Below are positions 28,113-37,953 of a DNA stretch of 64,000 nucleotides, in pieces. The notes under the pieces were generated by a model that saw only the letters and a list, made by a program, of their open reading frames with translations, did no database searches and had not been told where the DNA came from. Made by a program: the position numbers and the translations under genes. How positions within the stretch are numbered: the first letter of the stretch is position 1; each line of letters opens with the position of its first letter. Source of the DNA: Longibaculum muris (GTDB taxonomy: Bacteria > Bacillota_I > Bacilli_A > Erysipelotrichales > Coprobacillaceae); assembly GCF_004343035.1 (NCBI RefSeq), contig NZ_SMCQ01000011.1, positions 1-64,000 on the forward strand, read 5' to 3'.

Positions 28113-28783
28113 TTATATCAAAATATATATCCACCGAAAATCCACCAATTTTTTTATTTTATAAGTTTACCTAACTCTCAACCTAATTTGATACCATCTT
28201 CAAAAGCATTGATAATGGTAAAATTTTCAATATCGATCCATGAATTGGTAATATCATCAATCATACTGAAAAGTATAAATATCAGACAAATATAAATAAT
28301 CTAATACAGTTATTAAAAGTTAATCCTGCAAAATTGTTAAATATGAAAGGTGGGATGTCTATATCAAGAAACCAACAACACTCAAATATAGAGTTGATGA
28401 CAGACGAAATCCAGTTATCAAAAAACTAAAAAAGACTTTTTAAGAAAGGCCAGTTAAAGTAGTATAGACATCTCTTTCTAAGAAAATTATAACTTAAAAA
28501 ATCAAAAAAGCATTAAAAATGATAAGTATCATTTTTTGGTTAAAAAAGAAAAAAGAGGGAATTTTGAATTTAATCAAATATTCTCTCCATTGTAATGTCA
28601 TTAAATTGACGACATTGGTTTCAGCTATGAAACCTTTATTATACAAATAATTAAATAACCTATATCTTATTTACATCTTACAAGTATCAATTCTTCATGA
28701 ATCGCTTATCACTATATAATAAATAGCTTAAGCATAGAAAATCTAAGTAATTAAAATTATTCTTAATTTTTTAATATATAGAT
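28113..28783. other. Degenerate intergenic stretch after tRNA-His
   Basis: No intact gene is visible. Two CCACC units 11 bp apart (28131-28146) lie near the att core. A 10-bp inverted pair GATGTCTATA (28354-28363) and TATAGACATC (28463-28472) brackets about 120 bp that reads in one frame as a charged fragment (VYIKKPTTLKYRVDDRR) without a start, possibly a remnant of a mobile-element protein. I could not identify it. Confidence 0.4.
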
Positions 28784-28826
28784 TAAATATATATTGTTGA
28801 CATATATATTTAACGATGATAACATT
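28784..28826 (+). promoter_or_regulatory. Promoter with palindromic operator
   Basis: TTGACA (28798-28803), 17-bp spacer, TAACAT (28821-28826). A perfect 12-bp inverted repeat (TTAAATATATAT at 28784-28795, its complement at 28803-28814, 7-nt spacer) covers the -35. Probable repressor site, perhaps for one of the nearby PadR proteins. Confidence 0.65.
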
Positions 28827-28867
28827 TAGATATAAATAATTAAGCGATTACATAGAAGGAGGTTTGC

Positions 28868-29299
28868 ATGATGAAAATACGATTTAAAGTATTATTGATT
28901 ATCGTAGAAATTCTACTATTTTTATCTTTTTTTCTTACTTGGTTTAGTGATGGAGATTTAATAACTTTAAGAGGTGTGGATCTCCATATATTTATTGTTT
29001 GGTTGTTTTTCTTTTATATTGGTACATGGTTTTCTGTATTTTCTTTATCGAAGAAATTTCATATAATATCTTTGATTGCATCTATCTGTGTTTTCTTACT
29101 AGAGATATATAAATTCTTTACTTGGCACTATTTAACTATAACAGGATATATTAGTCTAACATTTTCTCTGGATATGACATCTTTTGGATTCTATTTATCT
29201 TTATTTATTTGTTTTTCGAACATTATATTGAAAATCATATGGATGAAACTATGCATTAAATCAATACATAAAAATGAAAAAGAGATTATTATAAAATAA
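28868..29299 (+). CDS. Small four-helix membrane protein, unknown
   Basis: 143 residues, four predicted helices (about 5-25, 40-60, 65-85, 100-125) and a basic C-terminus (KSIHKNEKE). AAGGAGG precedes ATG 28868. No family is recognised. It lies between the two att-like repeats and is controlled by a promoter with a palindromic operator. Confidence 0.7.
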   Translation: MMKIRFKVLLIIVEILLFLSFFLTWFSDGDLITLRGVDLHIFIVWLFFFYIGTWFSVFSLSKKFHIISLIASICVFLLEIYKFFTWHYLTITGYISLTFSLDMTSFGFYLSLFICFSNIILKIIWMKLCIKSIHKNEKEIIIK

Positions 29300-29304
29300 A
29301 TTTT

Positions 29305-29338
29305 TACTGTTGATTATAGAATGAATCAACAGTATTTT
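29305..29338 (+). terminator. Terminator of the membrane protein gene
   Basis: Perfect 11-bp stem (29305-29315 with 29324-29334), 8-nt loop, T-run after it. The following 29339-29643 holds no gene that I can support. Confidence 0.85.
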
Positions 29339-29643
29339 TAAGTAAAAAATATATTTCAATATCTTGGTATTTCTCATTAAAATAAGATAAAAAATCATTA
29401 TTTAGTTAATTTATATAACTATTACTTTATTGGTCATGAGGTATATGATGAAAATTCTATTGTGTTTTTATGATCAATTAGGTGTAATTTTATGCTTCTT
29501 CTTAAGTTATTATCACATTCCTGATACATGTAACGAATCAAGGTAAATTTTGAGTGTCAAAAAAATTAATATATAGAGAAACTAAATATCCATATTGAAT
29601 TAGAAAGTGATATTTGTTAGAATTTTACAAAAGAGGTGTCATC

Positions 29644-29973
29644 ATGTCTAAAAAAAATAATTTCTTTCGGTTAGAGATGTTGTATTTAAAAATTCTAGAT
29701 GAAAAAGATTGTTACGGTTATGAGATTACACATACCCTAAAAGAAAGAACGCATGGAAAAATTAATGTTAAAGAAGGGACCATGTATCCTATTCTTTACA
29801 AATTTGAGGAAATTGGATTTATAACAAGCAAAAAAAAGTTGGTTGGTAAAAAAATGACAAGAGTTTATTATCATTTGGAACCCTCTGGAAAAGAATACCT
29901 TGATAAAATTTATAGTGAATATAAAGACATGGTTAATGTAATTAGTGATTTAATGGAGGGAGAATATGAATAA
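29644..29973 (+). CDS. PadR-family transcriptional regulator
   Basis: 109 residues from ATG 29644 (GAGGTG upstream; an upstream reading from 29614 is not needed). PadR features: FRLEMLYLKIL, CYGYEIT, VKEGTMYPILYKFEE and the wing VGKKMTRVYYHLEPSGKEYL. Close homologue of the oppositely oriented PadR at 31333-31650. Its stop overlaps the start of a HAAS-domain gene, a standard pairing. Confidence 0.92.
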   Translation: MSKKNNFFRLEMLYLKILDEKDCYGYEITHTLKERTHGKINVKEGTMYPILYKFEEIGFITSKKKLVGKKMTRVYYHLEPSGKEYLDKIYSEYKDMVNVISDLMEGEYE

Positions 29974-30340
29974 AGATATAAAACGTTACTTTAAAGAATG
30001 CCAATATTTATTTGCATATTGTGGAAAAAAAGAAAGAAAATATCTTAATAAGTTAAAAGATAATATCGATGATGGAAGTCATGAATTAAACTATGATGAA
30101 ATCGTTGAAAGATTGGGTTCACCACAAGAAGTCATTATGAATTATTATAATCAAGAAGATATTTATGAATTAATTAAGAAAGCAAAGTTTGTTAGAACAT
30201 TAAGAACCATTTTTATATTATTTTTGATTATATGTACATTATTCTTTTCATTTAGAGCTTATATATATCAAAAGACATATGAGGAAGTCAAAGATAGTAA
30301 TAATAGTTATTTTGAAGAATCAATTGAAATCATAGAATAA
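29966..30340 (+). CDS. HAAS-domain (DUF1700-like) membrane protein
   Basis: 124 residues. N-terminal helical HAAS-type domain (about 1-65; YDEIVERLGSPQEVIMNYY) followed by one transmembrane helix (FILFLIICTLFFSF) and a short outside tail. Overlaps the PadR gene by 8 nt (ATGAATAA). HAAS proteins partner PadR regulators in sensing or toggling membrane functions; mechanism is not established. A decayed copy lies at 31171-31340 on the other strand. Confidence 0.85.
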   Translation: MNKDIKRYFKECQYLFAYCGKKERKYLNKLKDNIDDGSHELNYDEIVERLGSPQEVIMNYYNQEDIYELIKKAKFVRTLRTIFILFLIICTLFFSFRAYIYQKTYEEVKDSNNSYFEESIEIIE

Positions 30341-30645
30341 AAAGAGAAAAGATTTTTTTAAAAAATTATTGTATTATTAATGAGTATAACTGCAATGATG
30401 TCTATTTCAAATGTAAATGTGTTAGATAATATCAATTTGTATACTTATATAGAAGAACAATTTCATGATGGAAGTTATATTGAAGTAACGATTGAATAAA
30501 ATAATGCAAAATCTTCAAAAAGTGGTACAACTGCATTAGCTAGTGTTACTGCCAAACAATATCATCAAGATTGAAATGTTCTAAAAACAATAAATCGAGC
30601 AGTCAAATTAGCATGTACTGCTTCAGGGAAACTTTCTTAAAAGTA
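30341..30645 (+). pseudogene. Decayed gene for a small secreted protein
   Basis: A basic start (KKRKDFFKKLL) and a signal-like SITAMMSISNVNV lie in different frames around 30350-30410. The latter frame continues TYIEEQFHDGSYIEVTIE, stop (30497-30499), SSKSGTTALASVTAKQYHQD, stop, then TINRAVKLACTASGKLS. Two in-frame stops and a frameshift break it. The same peptide patterns appear in the opposite cassette at 30893-31140, so this was once a coding gene of the PadR-HAAS cassette. Confidence 0.65.
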
Positions 30646-30781
30646 AAGTTATAAAAATTCCCACCAAAATAACACCAAAAATGATAAAAAAGTATGTCTT
30701 AGTATATAAATTTATACAAAGATATACTTTTAAAATGACTTAAATACAGTGTTTTTTATCATCTTTTATGCATTGACATGA

Positions 30782-30814
30782 TCTCATCAACCACTCCATA
30801 TAAGAGATTAACTC
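30782..30814 (+). repeat. att-like repeat, copy 2
   Basis: Gapless 33-bp match (29 identical) to 28061-28093. It lacks the rest of the tRNA. CCACC-type repeats (30660-30676) lie on its inner side, as they do beside copy 1. Confidence 0.65.
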
Positions 30815-30892
30815 TTTAATATATGAGATATAATCTTCATTTTTAACTTATACCAAAATTATAATTAAGAATACTATTTGAATATTTTATTA

Positions 30893-31140
30893 AGACAATT
30901 TACCAGATGAACTACAAGTTAATTTTAAAGTTCTATCAACAGTATTAGTGCAGATACCTAAAAATGTATATTGCTTTGCCATTTGAATCTTTAAAAGCAC
31001 TAGTCTTACTTTTGCTCGTTGTAGTGGCTCTAGTAATTAGACAATCTTATTCAACGGTTATTTCAATATATGATTCATCTTCAAAAACTTCTTCTATAAA
31101 AGTATTTTCTATTGATTTTGTTTCATAAGCAAATATGTAG
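30893..31140 (-). pseudogene. Decayed second copy of the small secreted protein gene
   Basis: Minus-strand reading gives SIENTFIEEVFEDESYIEITVE, a stop at 31049-31047, then TTTSKSKTSAFKDSNGKA, and after a frameshift AKQYTFLGICTNTVDRTLKL followed by TCSSSGKL. These match the plus-strand remnant segment by segment. Confidence 0.65.
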
Positions 31141-31170
31141 TTAGTATTTAGAAAATAATAACTGTTCTCC

Positions 31171-31340
31171 TTAATTTTGTTCTATTGTAATTTCTTTAGT
31201 TATAATATTTTGTTCTTTAGCTTCTTCAATTGTTTTGTATTCCAAGTAACAAATTAAAGATAATGCATTAATCAAAATTACACCAATGCTAACAAAAAAT
31301 GTTTACAATTTCTTAGATATTTCTTAATGACTTTATCCAT
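31171..31340 (-). pseudogene. Remnant of a HAAS-domain gene with internal deletion
   Basis: ATG 31340 overlaps the PadR stop by 8 nt, exactly as in the intact cassette. MDKVIKKYLRNCKHF matches the intact protein's start. About 55 codons are then missing, and the frame changes into ILINALSLICYLEYKTIEEAKEQ, matching its membrane helix and tail. Confidence 0.75.
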
Positions 31341-31650
31341 TTAAATTTCCCTCCCACAACATAATATTGTTGATATTATAAATAGTTTCAAGATATTCTT
31401 CCCCTTTAGACTCAATATGATAATACACACGTGTTAATCTCTTACCAACCAAAACTTTTTGATCACTTATATATCCTTCATCTACTAATCTATATAAGAT
31501 TGGATACAAAGTTCCTTCTTTAATTTGTATTTTATCATTTGAAAGTTTAGCAAGTAATTGAGTGATTTGATAACCATAACAATCTTGTTGTTTTATAATT
31601 TTTAACAATAACATTTCTAATTTAAAAAAATTATTTGATGGTCTAGACAT
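31333..31650 (-). CDS. PadR-family transcriptional regulator (second, inverted cassette)
   Basis: 105 residues, homologous along its length to the PadR at 29644 (NNFFKLEMLLLKI, CYGYQIT, IKEGTLYPILYRL, VGKRLTRVYYHIESKGEEYL). The C-terminus is shorter and ends LWEGNLNG, suggesting a small deletion. TTGGGAGGTAAGT precedes the ATG. Its partner genes are dead, so its role may be lost. Confidence 0.88.
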   Translation of the reverse strand: MSRPSNNFFKLEMLLLKIIKQQDCYGYQITQLLAKLSNDKIQIKEGTLYPILYRLVDEGYISDQKVLVGKRLTRVYYHIESKGEEYLETIYNINNIMLWEGNLNG

Positions 31651-31718
31651 ACTTACCTCCCAAACTCATTAAATCAAATATAATATTAACTTCAATACAT
31701 AGAGCAAAAAAGTAATTG

Positions 31719-31746
31719 TTGACACGTGTAATATGAATGATACAAT
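31719..31746 (+). promoter_or_regulatory. Strong promoter upstream of a dead secreted-protein gene
   Basis: TTGACA (31719-31724), 16-bp spacer, TACAAT (31741-31746), followed by AAGGAGG at 31781-31787. The promoter looks intact although the gene behind it is not. Confidence 0.7.
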
Positions 31747-31798
31747 AAAGATAAGATGTAAGCGCTATACAAAAGGAGTGAAGGAGGTTATAAAAATA

Positions 31799-32293
31799 TT
31801 GAAGATTAAGGCGAAAAAACTATAAGTATAAAATTAATGCGTATTTTTTAGCAATAATAATTATGATAGTTTTATATCCAACCAGTATTTTTGCTACAGA
31901 TTCTATTCAAAATAAGAAAAATAAGAGTTATCTGAAATTATTCATCTTACTGAGAGAGAGGTTTTAATAATTCAAGGTACAAATAATCCATTGTTTTGGT
32001 AATTTCAAAACTACAATCTAGCTTTCATAGACACTGTGAATTATGAAGCTGATATTCTGTCATCAATTTCTTCAATTGCTCAACTTGAAACACTTAGCAA
32101 AGACAATTGGAAAGTGTATTTTAAAAATTTATATTGTTTAGAAAACGATAAAAATACAAACAAAGATAATATGATCTTAAATCAATTTTTTACAGTTTGT
32201 GAAGATCACGAAATAAATAAAGAAGAAAAACAACTGCAGGATATTACAATATTACTAATGTTCAACACACAAGTAATTATTGTGAAAAAGTAA
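31799..32293 (+). pseudogene. Broken gene for a secreted protein upstream of the bacteriocin-type ABC transporter
   Basis: A TTG start at 31799 gives LKIKAKKL, then a stop (31823-31825). The next frame carries a full signal peptide (INAYFLAIIIMIVLYPTSIF then ATDS). After another shift near 31925 the frame reads ELSEIIHLTEREVLIIQGTN, a stop at 32000-32002, then about 95 open codons (FQNYNLAFIDTVNYEADILS and beyond). At least two frameshifts and a stop. It may have been the exported substrate of the adjacent system. It does not resemble lactococcin 972. Confidence 0.55.
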
Positions 32294-32323
32294 GCAGTAC
32301 TAAAAATAACTGAGAAAGGTTAA

Positions 32324-32773
32324 GTGGTTTATATGTCATACTTTAATGAAAATAAATTTTTAGGAAATGTATTTTGTAGACTTTTATTAATTATTGTTAT
32401 GTCTTTTTGTTTGATTGCATGTCATTCAAAACCTAATGTAGGCAATGTTAACAAACAAATTGGAAAGTCAAATGTGTATACAAAAGAAGAAATTAAAAAC
32501 GCTATAGATGTTATTGTTAAACAATTTGAATCTACAGATTTTAATAATTGTACCTTGACTGATCTTTGGTATGATGAGGATGCTGCTATAAAACAGCAAA
32601 CGGAATGGGCTAAAGAATATAAAGTTGAAAATGTTATCGTTATTTTTTCTAATTTTAAAACAGGTAGTCTTTCAAGCGAGAGTCCTTTAACTTCTCATAC
32701 TACATATAATAATTATAATTGGATACTTGTTAAAAAGGGAAATAACTGGGAAATTAGAGATCAGGGTTATTAA
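32324..32773 (+). CDS. DUF4829-like lipoprotein
   Basis: 149 residues from GTG 32324 (AAAGG upstream); ATG 32333 is an alternative. Signal peptide with lipobox LIAC near residue 36, then a domain with YTKEEIKNAIDVIVKQF, CTLTDLWYDEDAA, IVIFSNF and WILVKKGNNWEIRDQGY, the pattern I associate with DUF4829. First intact gene ahead of the bacteriocin-type transporter. Function unknown. Confidence 0.7.
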   Translation: MVYMSYFNENKFLGNVFCRLLLIIVMSFCLIACHSKPNVGNVNKQIGKSNVYTKEEIKNAIDVIVKQFESTDFNNCTLTDLWYDEDAAIKQQTEWAKEYKVENVIVIFSNFKTGSLSSESPLTSHTTYNNYNWILVKKGNNWEIRDQGY

Positions 32774-32834
32774 ATGGAAAGGAAAAGGTATATAAATTCA
32801 AAAATAAATACATATCATATACCAAAATAAGCAT

Positions 32835-34859
32835 ATGAAAAAAATATTCTTTTTCTTCATTATCTTAAGTAGTATTTTAATGTTTTATTCATTTATAGAT
32901 ATTTATAAAGAACAGGATATTCAAGATGTCATTGAAAATTTTGAAATCATGGCAGATAAACCATTGCAATCTATTACTTTTACATCAAATATCTATAAAC
33001 ATAATCAACAGTTTATTTACGATTTAAAACAATTAGCTGATGAAGATCATATAACAATAGTTAAACAAAGTATAGATATTAAAAATAATTGCTATATTAA
33101 TCATATTTATACTCACGAGGATTTATCTACAATCACAAATCTTGCGATTAAAGATAAAATAGATTTTTCTTCATTAAATACGAAAAATTTTTATTCTAAT
33201 TATCAAAAAAATCAATCAGAACTTTTTATTTTAAATCATGATATTTTAGTAGATATTAAACCATTTTCATATTTAATTAATAATAGATATTGCATTGGTA
33301 CTTATGATTTTTATGCTTCTACCAAAAAAGATTTATCTCATTTCATTGATTCACTTAACCAAAAATATTCATCATATATTGAACAATTTAATGATTTTGA
33401 AAAAGAACCACATGCATCTTATTTTTTGAATCCAGAAATGAAAATTTTAATCTTATTTTCATTTATTTTATTTGCCACGTTTTTAGCTATTTGGATTTCC
33501 AAGAATAGTTATAAAAATACCGTTTATTATCTTCATGGTTATTCTACTTTAGAAATGTATTTTGAATTATATGGAATAACATTTGTTCAAGGAATAGGAA
33601 TTTCTATTTTATCTTTAGTTATTTTATTTTTAATAAGAATTCAACAGATTAATGTAAGAACAATACCTTTTATTATTGATTGTTTAAAATATCTAGGTAT
33701 TCAATGGTTAGGCATTTTTAGTATTTTCTTTATTTATATTTTTATTCAAAAATGTCAACATAGTGCAATTTTATTAAAAAAGAAAAATATAAATAAAATT
33801 CTTTTACGAGGTCACTTCTTTATTAAATTGTTAAGTCTTATTATATTACTACCTCCTCTAACAAGTCATTGTCTTGCAATTGAAAATAATATAAATACTC
33901 ATCGATATATGAAAGAACAATTTAATGGCATAGAAAATTATCAACATATCTATAGTATGAAATTTGAGTACCAGGATTCTCAATATCTTGAATCATATGA
34001 TGGAAAAACAAATAAAGTTACTAAAATATATCAGGATGCTTATGATCTTCTTGAAAAGAATAAAGCCATATATTATACGAAAGAACCTCTATACTATACT
34101 TCGGGAACACTCATAAGAACAAACGCTAACTATCTTTCATTGTGTCCACTTATAGATCCATTAGGTCATCAAATAACTATGCAAATAGATAATCAAAAGA
34201 AATATCTCTTTGTACCAGAAGATATATATAATACTATTCACGAAGAAGATTTCTTAATAAGCCCAAATGATTCAATTGAGAAAATTGCCATTGCATCAAA
34301 TCAAAAATATATTAAATATTTGGATGGACAGTATAATCAAGAAACTATTCATCAACCCACTTGTATTTTTATTGATTCCAAACAAAGTAATCGCAAACCT
34401 TATGGAGGTCTTTATATTCCTCTTAGTGAAAATAAAATAAACGATTTATTAAAAAACACTCCTTTTGAAAATACATTATTAATGAAAAGTTTAGAAGATA
34501 CACTTAAACAAGAAACAATGCTTTTACCTTCACTTATTAAAAATGATTTAGAAATAGCAATGTGTTTCTTTATTTTCTTAGGTGGTTTAGTTTTTGAATA
34601 TTTTTATTTATACTACAATATCTATCGTAAAGATTTTGCAATTAAGAAAATGCATGGATACTCTTTTATTGAATTAACCTATCCTATCTTTGTTGAAAGT
34701 ATATCCGTTTATGCACTGAGTTTCTTATATTTTATTATTCAACAATATCAACCATTGACTTTCTTATTCATACTACTATTCATTGATATGATTATTCATC
34801 TTTTGATTTATGGATATCTATATCATCGAAAAATATCTACTCTACTTTGGGAGGAATAA
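32835..34859 (+). CDS. Bacteriocin-associated integral membrane protein (lactococcin-972-type ABC permease, DUF1430-like)
   Basis: 674 residues. One N-terminal helix, a large outside domain (about 30-195), a cluster of about four helices (200-345), a second outside domain (350-570) and three C-terminal helices (575-670). This duplicated FtsX-like layout with an adjacent ATPase is typical of the permease/immunity protein of lactococcin-972-type systems. It is 3 nt from the ATPase gene. No bacteriocin precursor with that family's signature is visible. Confidence 0.8.
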   Translation: MKKIFFFFIILSSILMFYSFIDIYKEQDIQDVIENFEIMADKPLQSITFTSNIYKHNQQFIYDLKQLADEDHITIVKQSIDIKNNCYINHIYTHEDLSTITNLAIKDKIDFSSLNTKNFYSNYQKNQSELFILNHDILVDIKPFSYLINNRYCIGTYDFYASTKKDLSHFIDSLNQKYSSYIEQFNDFEKEPHASYFLNPEMKILILFSFILFATFLAIWISKNSYKNTVYYLHGYSTLEMYFELYGITFVQGIGISILSLVILFLIRIQQINVRTIPFIIDCLKYLGIQWLGIFSIFFIYIFIQKCQHSAILLKKKNINKILLRGHFFIKLLSLIILLPPLTSHCLAIENNINTHRYMKEQFNGIENYQHIYSMKFEYQDSQYLESYDGKTNKVTKIYQDAYDLLEKNKAIYYTKEPLYYTSGTLIRTNANYLSLCPLIDPLGHQITMQIDNQKKYLFVPEDIYNTIHEEDFLISPNDSIEKIAIASNQKYIKYLDGQYNQETIHQPTCIFIDSKQSNRKPYGGLYIPLSENKINDLLKNTPFENTLLMKSLEDTLKQETMLLPSLIKNDLEIAMCFFIFLGGLVFEYFYLYYNIYRKDFAIKKMHGYSFIELTYPIFVESISVYALSFLYFIIQQYQPLTFLFILLFIDMIIHLLIYGYLYHRKISTLLWEE

Positions 34860-34862
34860 CTC

Positions 34863-35492
34863 ATGAACGAAATATGTATAAAGAATTTAGATAAGGTTTA
34901 TTCACAAAAAATAGTTTTTAAAGATTTTCATTATACTTTTAAAGCCGGTAAGATTTATGCCATTATTGGCGAAAGTGGAAGTGGTAAGTCAACGTTATTA
35001 AATATGATTGGTTTATTAGACGATCCAACTCATGGTAGTATTTGTTATGATCATGTAAATATTAATTCTCATCATAAAAAGACCTTATGGTATTTAAGAA
35101 ATAAAATTAATTATTTATTTCAAAACTATGCATTAATTGAAACTGATACTGTTTTAAATAATCTAAAAATTGCTTTAAAACATGTTCGTTCTTCACATAA
35201 AGAACAGCTTATCAAAGATAGTCTTAAGAAAGTTGGCTTAGAAGGTTATGAAAAAGAAAAGGTTTATTGTCTTTCAGGTGGCCAACAACAAAGAGTTGCT
35301 CTAGCAAGATTGTATTTAAAGCCTGCTGATGTCATTTTAGCTGATGAGCCAACAGGAAACCTTGATGAAAAGAATAAAAAATTAGTGCTTGAAGCATTAA
35401 AAGAATTTGCTGAGGAAGGGAAAATTGTGATTGTGGCGACACATGATTTATCAATTGTTCATCAATGTGATGAAGTCATTGAATTAACATGA
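34863..35492 (+). CDS. ABC transporter ATP-binding protein, bacteriocin-export (lactococcin 972) group
   Basis: 209 residues, one nucleotide-binding domain: Walker A GESGSGKST near residue 38, Q-loop LFQNYAL, signature LSGGQQQRVALARL near 138, Walker B VILADEPTGNLDE, and the switch His in VATHDLS. MacB/LolD-like. GGGAGGAATAACTC precedes the ATG. Works with the upstream permease; a short hairpin terminator follows. Confidence 0.93.
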   Translation: MNEICIKNLDKVYSQKIVFKDFHYTFKAGKIYAIIGESGSGKSTLLNMIGLLDDPTHGSICYDHVNINSHHKKTLWYLRNKINYLFQNYALIETDTVLNNLKIALKHVRSSHKEQLIKDSLKKVGLEGYEKEKVYCLSGGQQQRVALARLYLKPADVILADEPTGNLDEKNKKLVLEALKEFAEEGKIVIVATHDLSIVHQCDEVIELT

Positions 35493-35502
35493 TACACAGA
35501 TT

Positions 35503-35532
35503 AAGTGGTTGTTACAACAATCACTTTTTTTA
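35503..35532 (+). terminator. Terminator of the ABC transporter operon
   Basis: Ten-base stem (35503-35512 with 35517-35526, one G-T pair), loop TACA, T-run. Confidence 0.88.
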
Positions 35533-35563
35533 TATTCATACATATATTATATTGGTGAAATAT

Positions 35564-36640
35564 ATGATAACTATAAGTGTATGTATGATTGTTAAAAATG
35601 AAGAAGATGTTTTAGGGAGAGCATTAAAATCTGTGCAAGGTATTGCTGATGAAATTATTATTGTTGATACAGGTTCTACTGATTCTACTAAAGAAATAGC
35701 TTCTTCTTATACAAACAAGATTTATGATTTTGAATGGTGTGATGATTTTTCTAAAGCTAGAAATTATTCTTTTTCCAAAGCTACTAAAGATTATTGTATG
35801 TGGTTAGATGCTGATGATGTGATTTTAGAAGAAGATCAAAAAGAGTTTATGAAACTTAAAGAAACTCTTTCTTTAGATACTTCTGTTGTTATGATGCGTT
35901 ATAATACTCATTTTGACAATAATGGGAAACCAATTTTTACTTATTATCGTGAAAGATTGTTGAAAAGAAAAGATCAATTTTATTGGGAAGGATTTGTTCA
36001 TGAAGTTATTAGTCCTAGAGGAAAAGTGATTTATAGTGATATTGCCATTACCCACAAAAAGTTAAAAGCTGCAAATCCTCATCGTAATTTAATGATTTTT
36101 AAAAACAAATTAAAAGATGGTGTTATTTTTTCTCCAAGAGAAATGTTCTATTATGCTAGAGAACTCTATTATCATGAATATTATGATGAAGCCATTAGTG
36201 AATTTAAAAGATTTTTAAATACTCATCAGGGTTGGCGAGAAAATAATATTTCTGCCTGTCAATTTTTAGGTTATTGTTATTATCAAAAAAATGATATGCA
36301 GCAAGCTGTTAGCTGGTTATTAAATAGTCTTTGCTATGATGTTCCTCGTGCTGAAGTATGCTGTGATTTAGGTCAATATTTTTATGAATTAAAATGTTAT
36401 GAACAGGCTATTTTCTGGTATGCTACTGCTTTATCATGTCAAAGAAATGATGAATCAGGTGCCTTTATTTCTCCTGATTGTTATGATTATATTCCCTATA
36501 TGCAATTATGTTTATGTTATGATGCCATCAAAGATTATAAAACTGCTAAATTTTATAATGATATGGCTGGTCAATGTAAGCCAAATGATCCATCTTATTT
36601 ACACAACAAACATTATTTTGAAAAAATCAATGAAAAATAA
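35564..36640 (+). CDS. Glycosyltransferase family 2 with C-terminal TPR-like region
   Basis: 358 residues from ATG 35564 (GGTGAAA upstream); the open frame from 35489 includes the preceding terminator and is rejected. GT-A fold: SVCMIVKNEED, EIIIVDTGSTDST, and the metal-binding LDADD near residue 90. Residues about 190-350 are helical repeats with YYHEYYDEAISEFKRFL and YYQKNDMQQAVSWLL, TPR-like. No membrane helix. SgtA of C. difficile, encoded next to BclA3, is a similar case; here the gene precedes three Thr-rich collagen-like genes, so it may glycosylate them. Own terminator follows. Confidence 0.88.
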   Translation: MITISVCMIVKNEEDVLGRALKSVQGIADEIIIVDTGSTDSTKEIASSYTNKIYDFEWCDDFSKARNYSFSKATKDYCMWLDADDVILEEDQKEFMKLKETLSLDTSVVMMRYNTHFDNNGKPIFTYYRERLLKRKDQFYWEGFVHEVISPRGKVIYSDIAITHKKLKAANPHRNLMIFKNKLKDGVIFSPREMFYYARELYYHEYYDEAISEFKRFLNTHQGWRENNISACQFLGYCYYQKNDMQQAVSWLLNSLCYDVPRAEVCCDLGQYFYELKCYEQAIFWYATALSCQRNDESGAFISPDCYDYIPYMQLCLCYDAIKDYKTAKFYNDMAGQCKPNDPSYLHNKHYFEKINEK

Positions 36641-36666
36641 GGCTATTTCTATAAGCCTTTTTTTCA
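36639..36666 (+). terminator. Glycosyltransferase terminator
   Basis: AAGGCT ... AGCCTT hairpin (36639-36659), starting at the stop codon and followed by a T-run. Confidence 0.85.
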
Positions 36667-36709
36667 TATAAGCATAATTTGAATTATATCAACAAAAGGA
36701 GGTGAATCT

Positions 36710-37891
<1,182 letters not shown>

Positions 37892-37897
37892 CTTTCT

Positions 37898-37935
37898 AAA
37901 GAACTATAACCTATTGATTATAGTTCTTTTTTAGA
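37898..37935 (+). terminator. Terminator after the first collagen-like gene
   Basis: Perfect 12-bp stem (37898-37909 with 37918-37929), 8-nt loop, T-run. Confidence 0.9.
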
Positions 37936-37953
37936 AACAAAGGAGGTGAAATT

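Noticed and set aside
30782-30814. Second tRNA gene
   Set aside because: Only the 3' end of tRNA-His is present; no D or anticodon arm upstream. Treated as an att-like repeat.
28098-32300. Prophage
   Set aside because: No phage structural, replication or lysis genes; only regulators, membrane proteins and debris.
36399-36671. 90-codon ORF overlapping the glycosyltransferase end
   Set aside because: Alternate frame inside a convincing gene and its terminator, no ribosome site.
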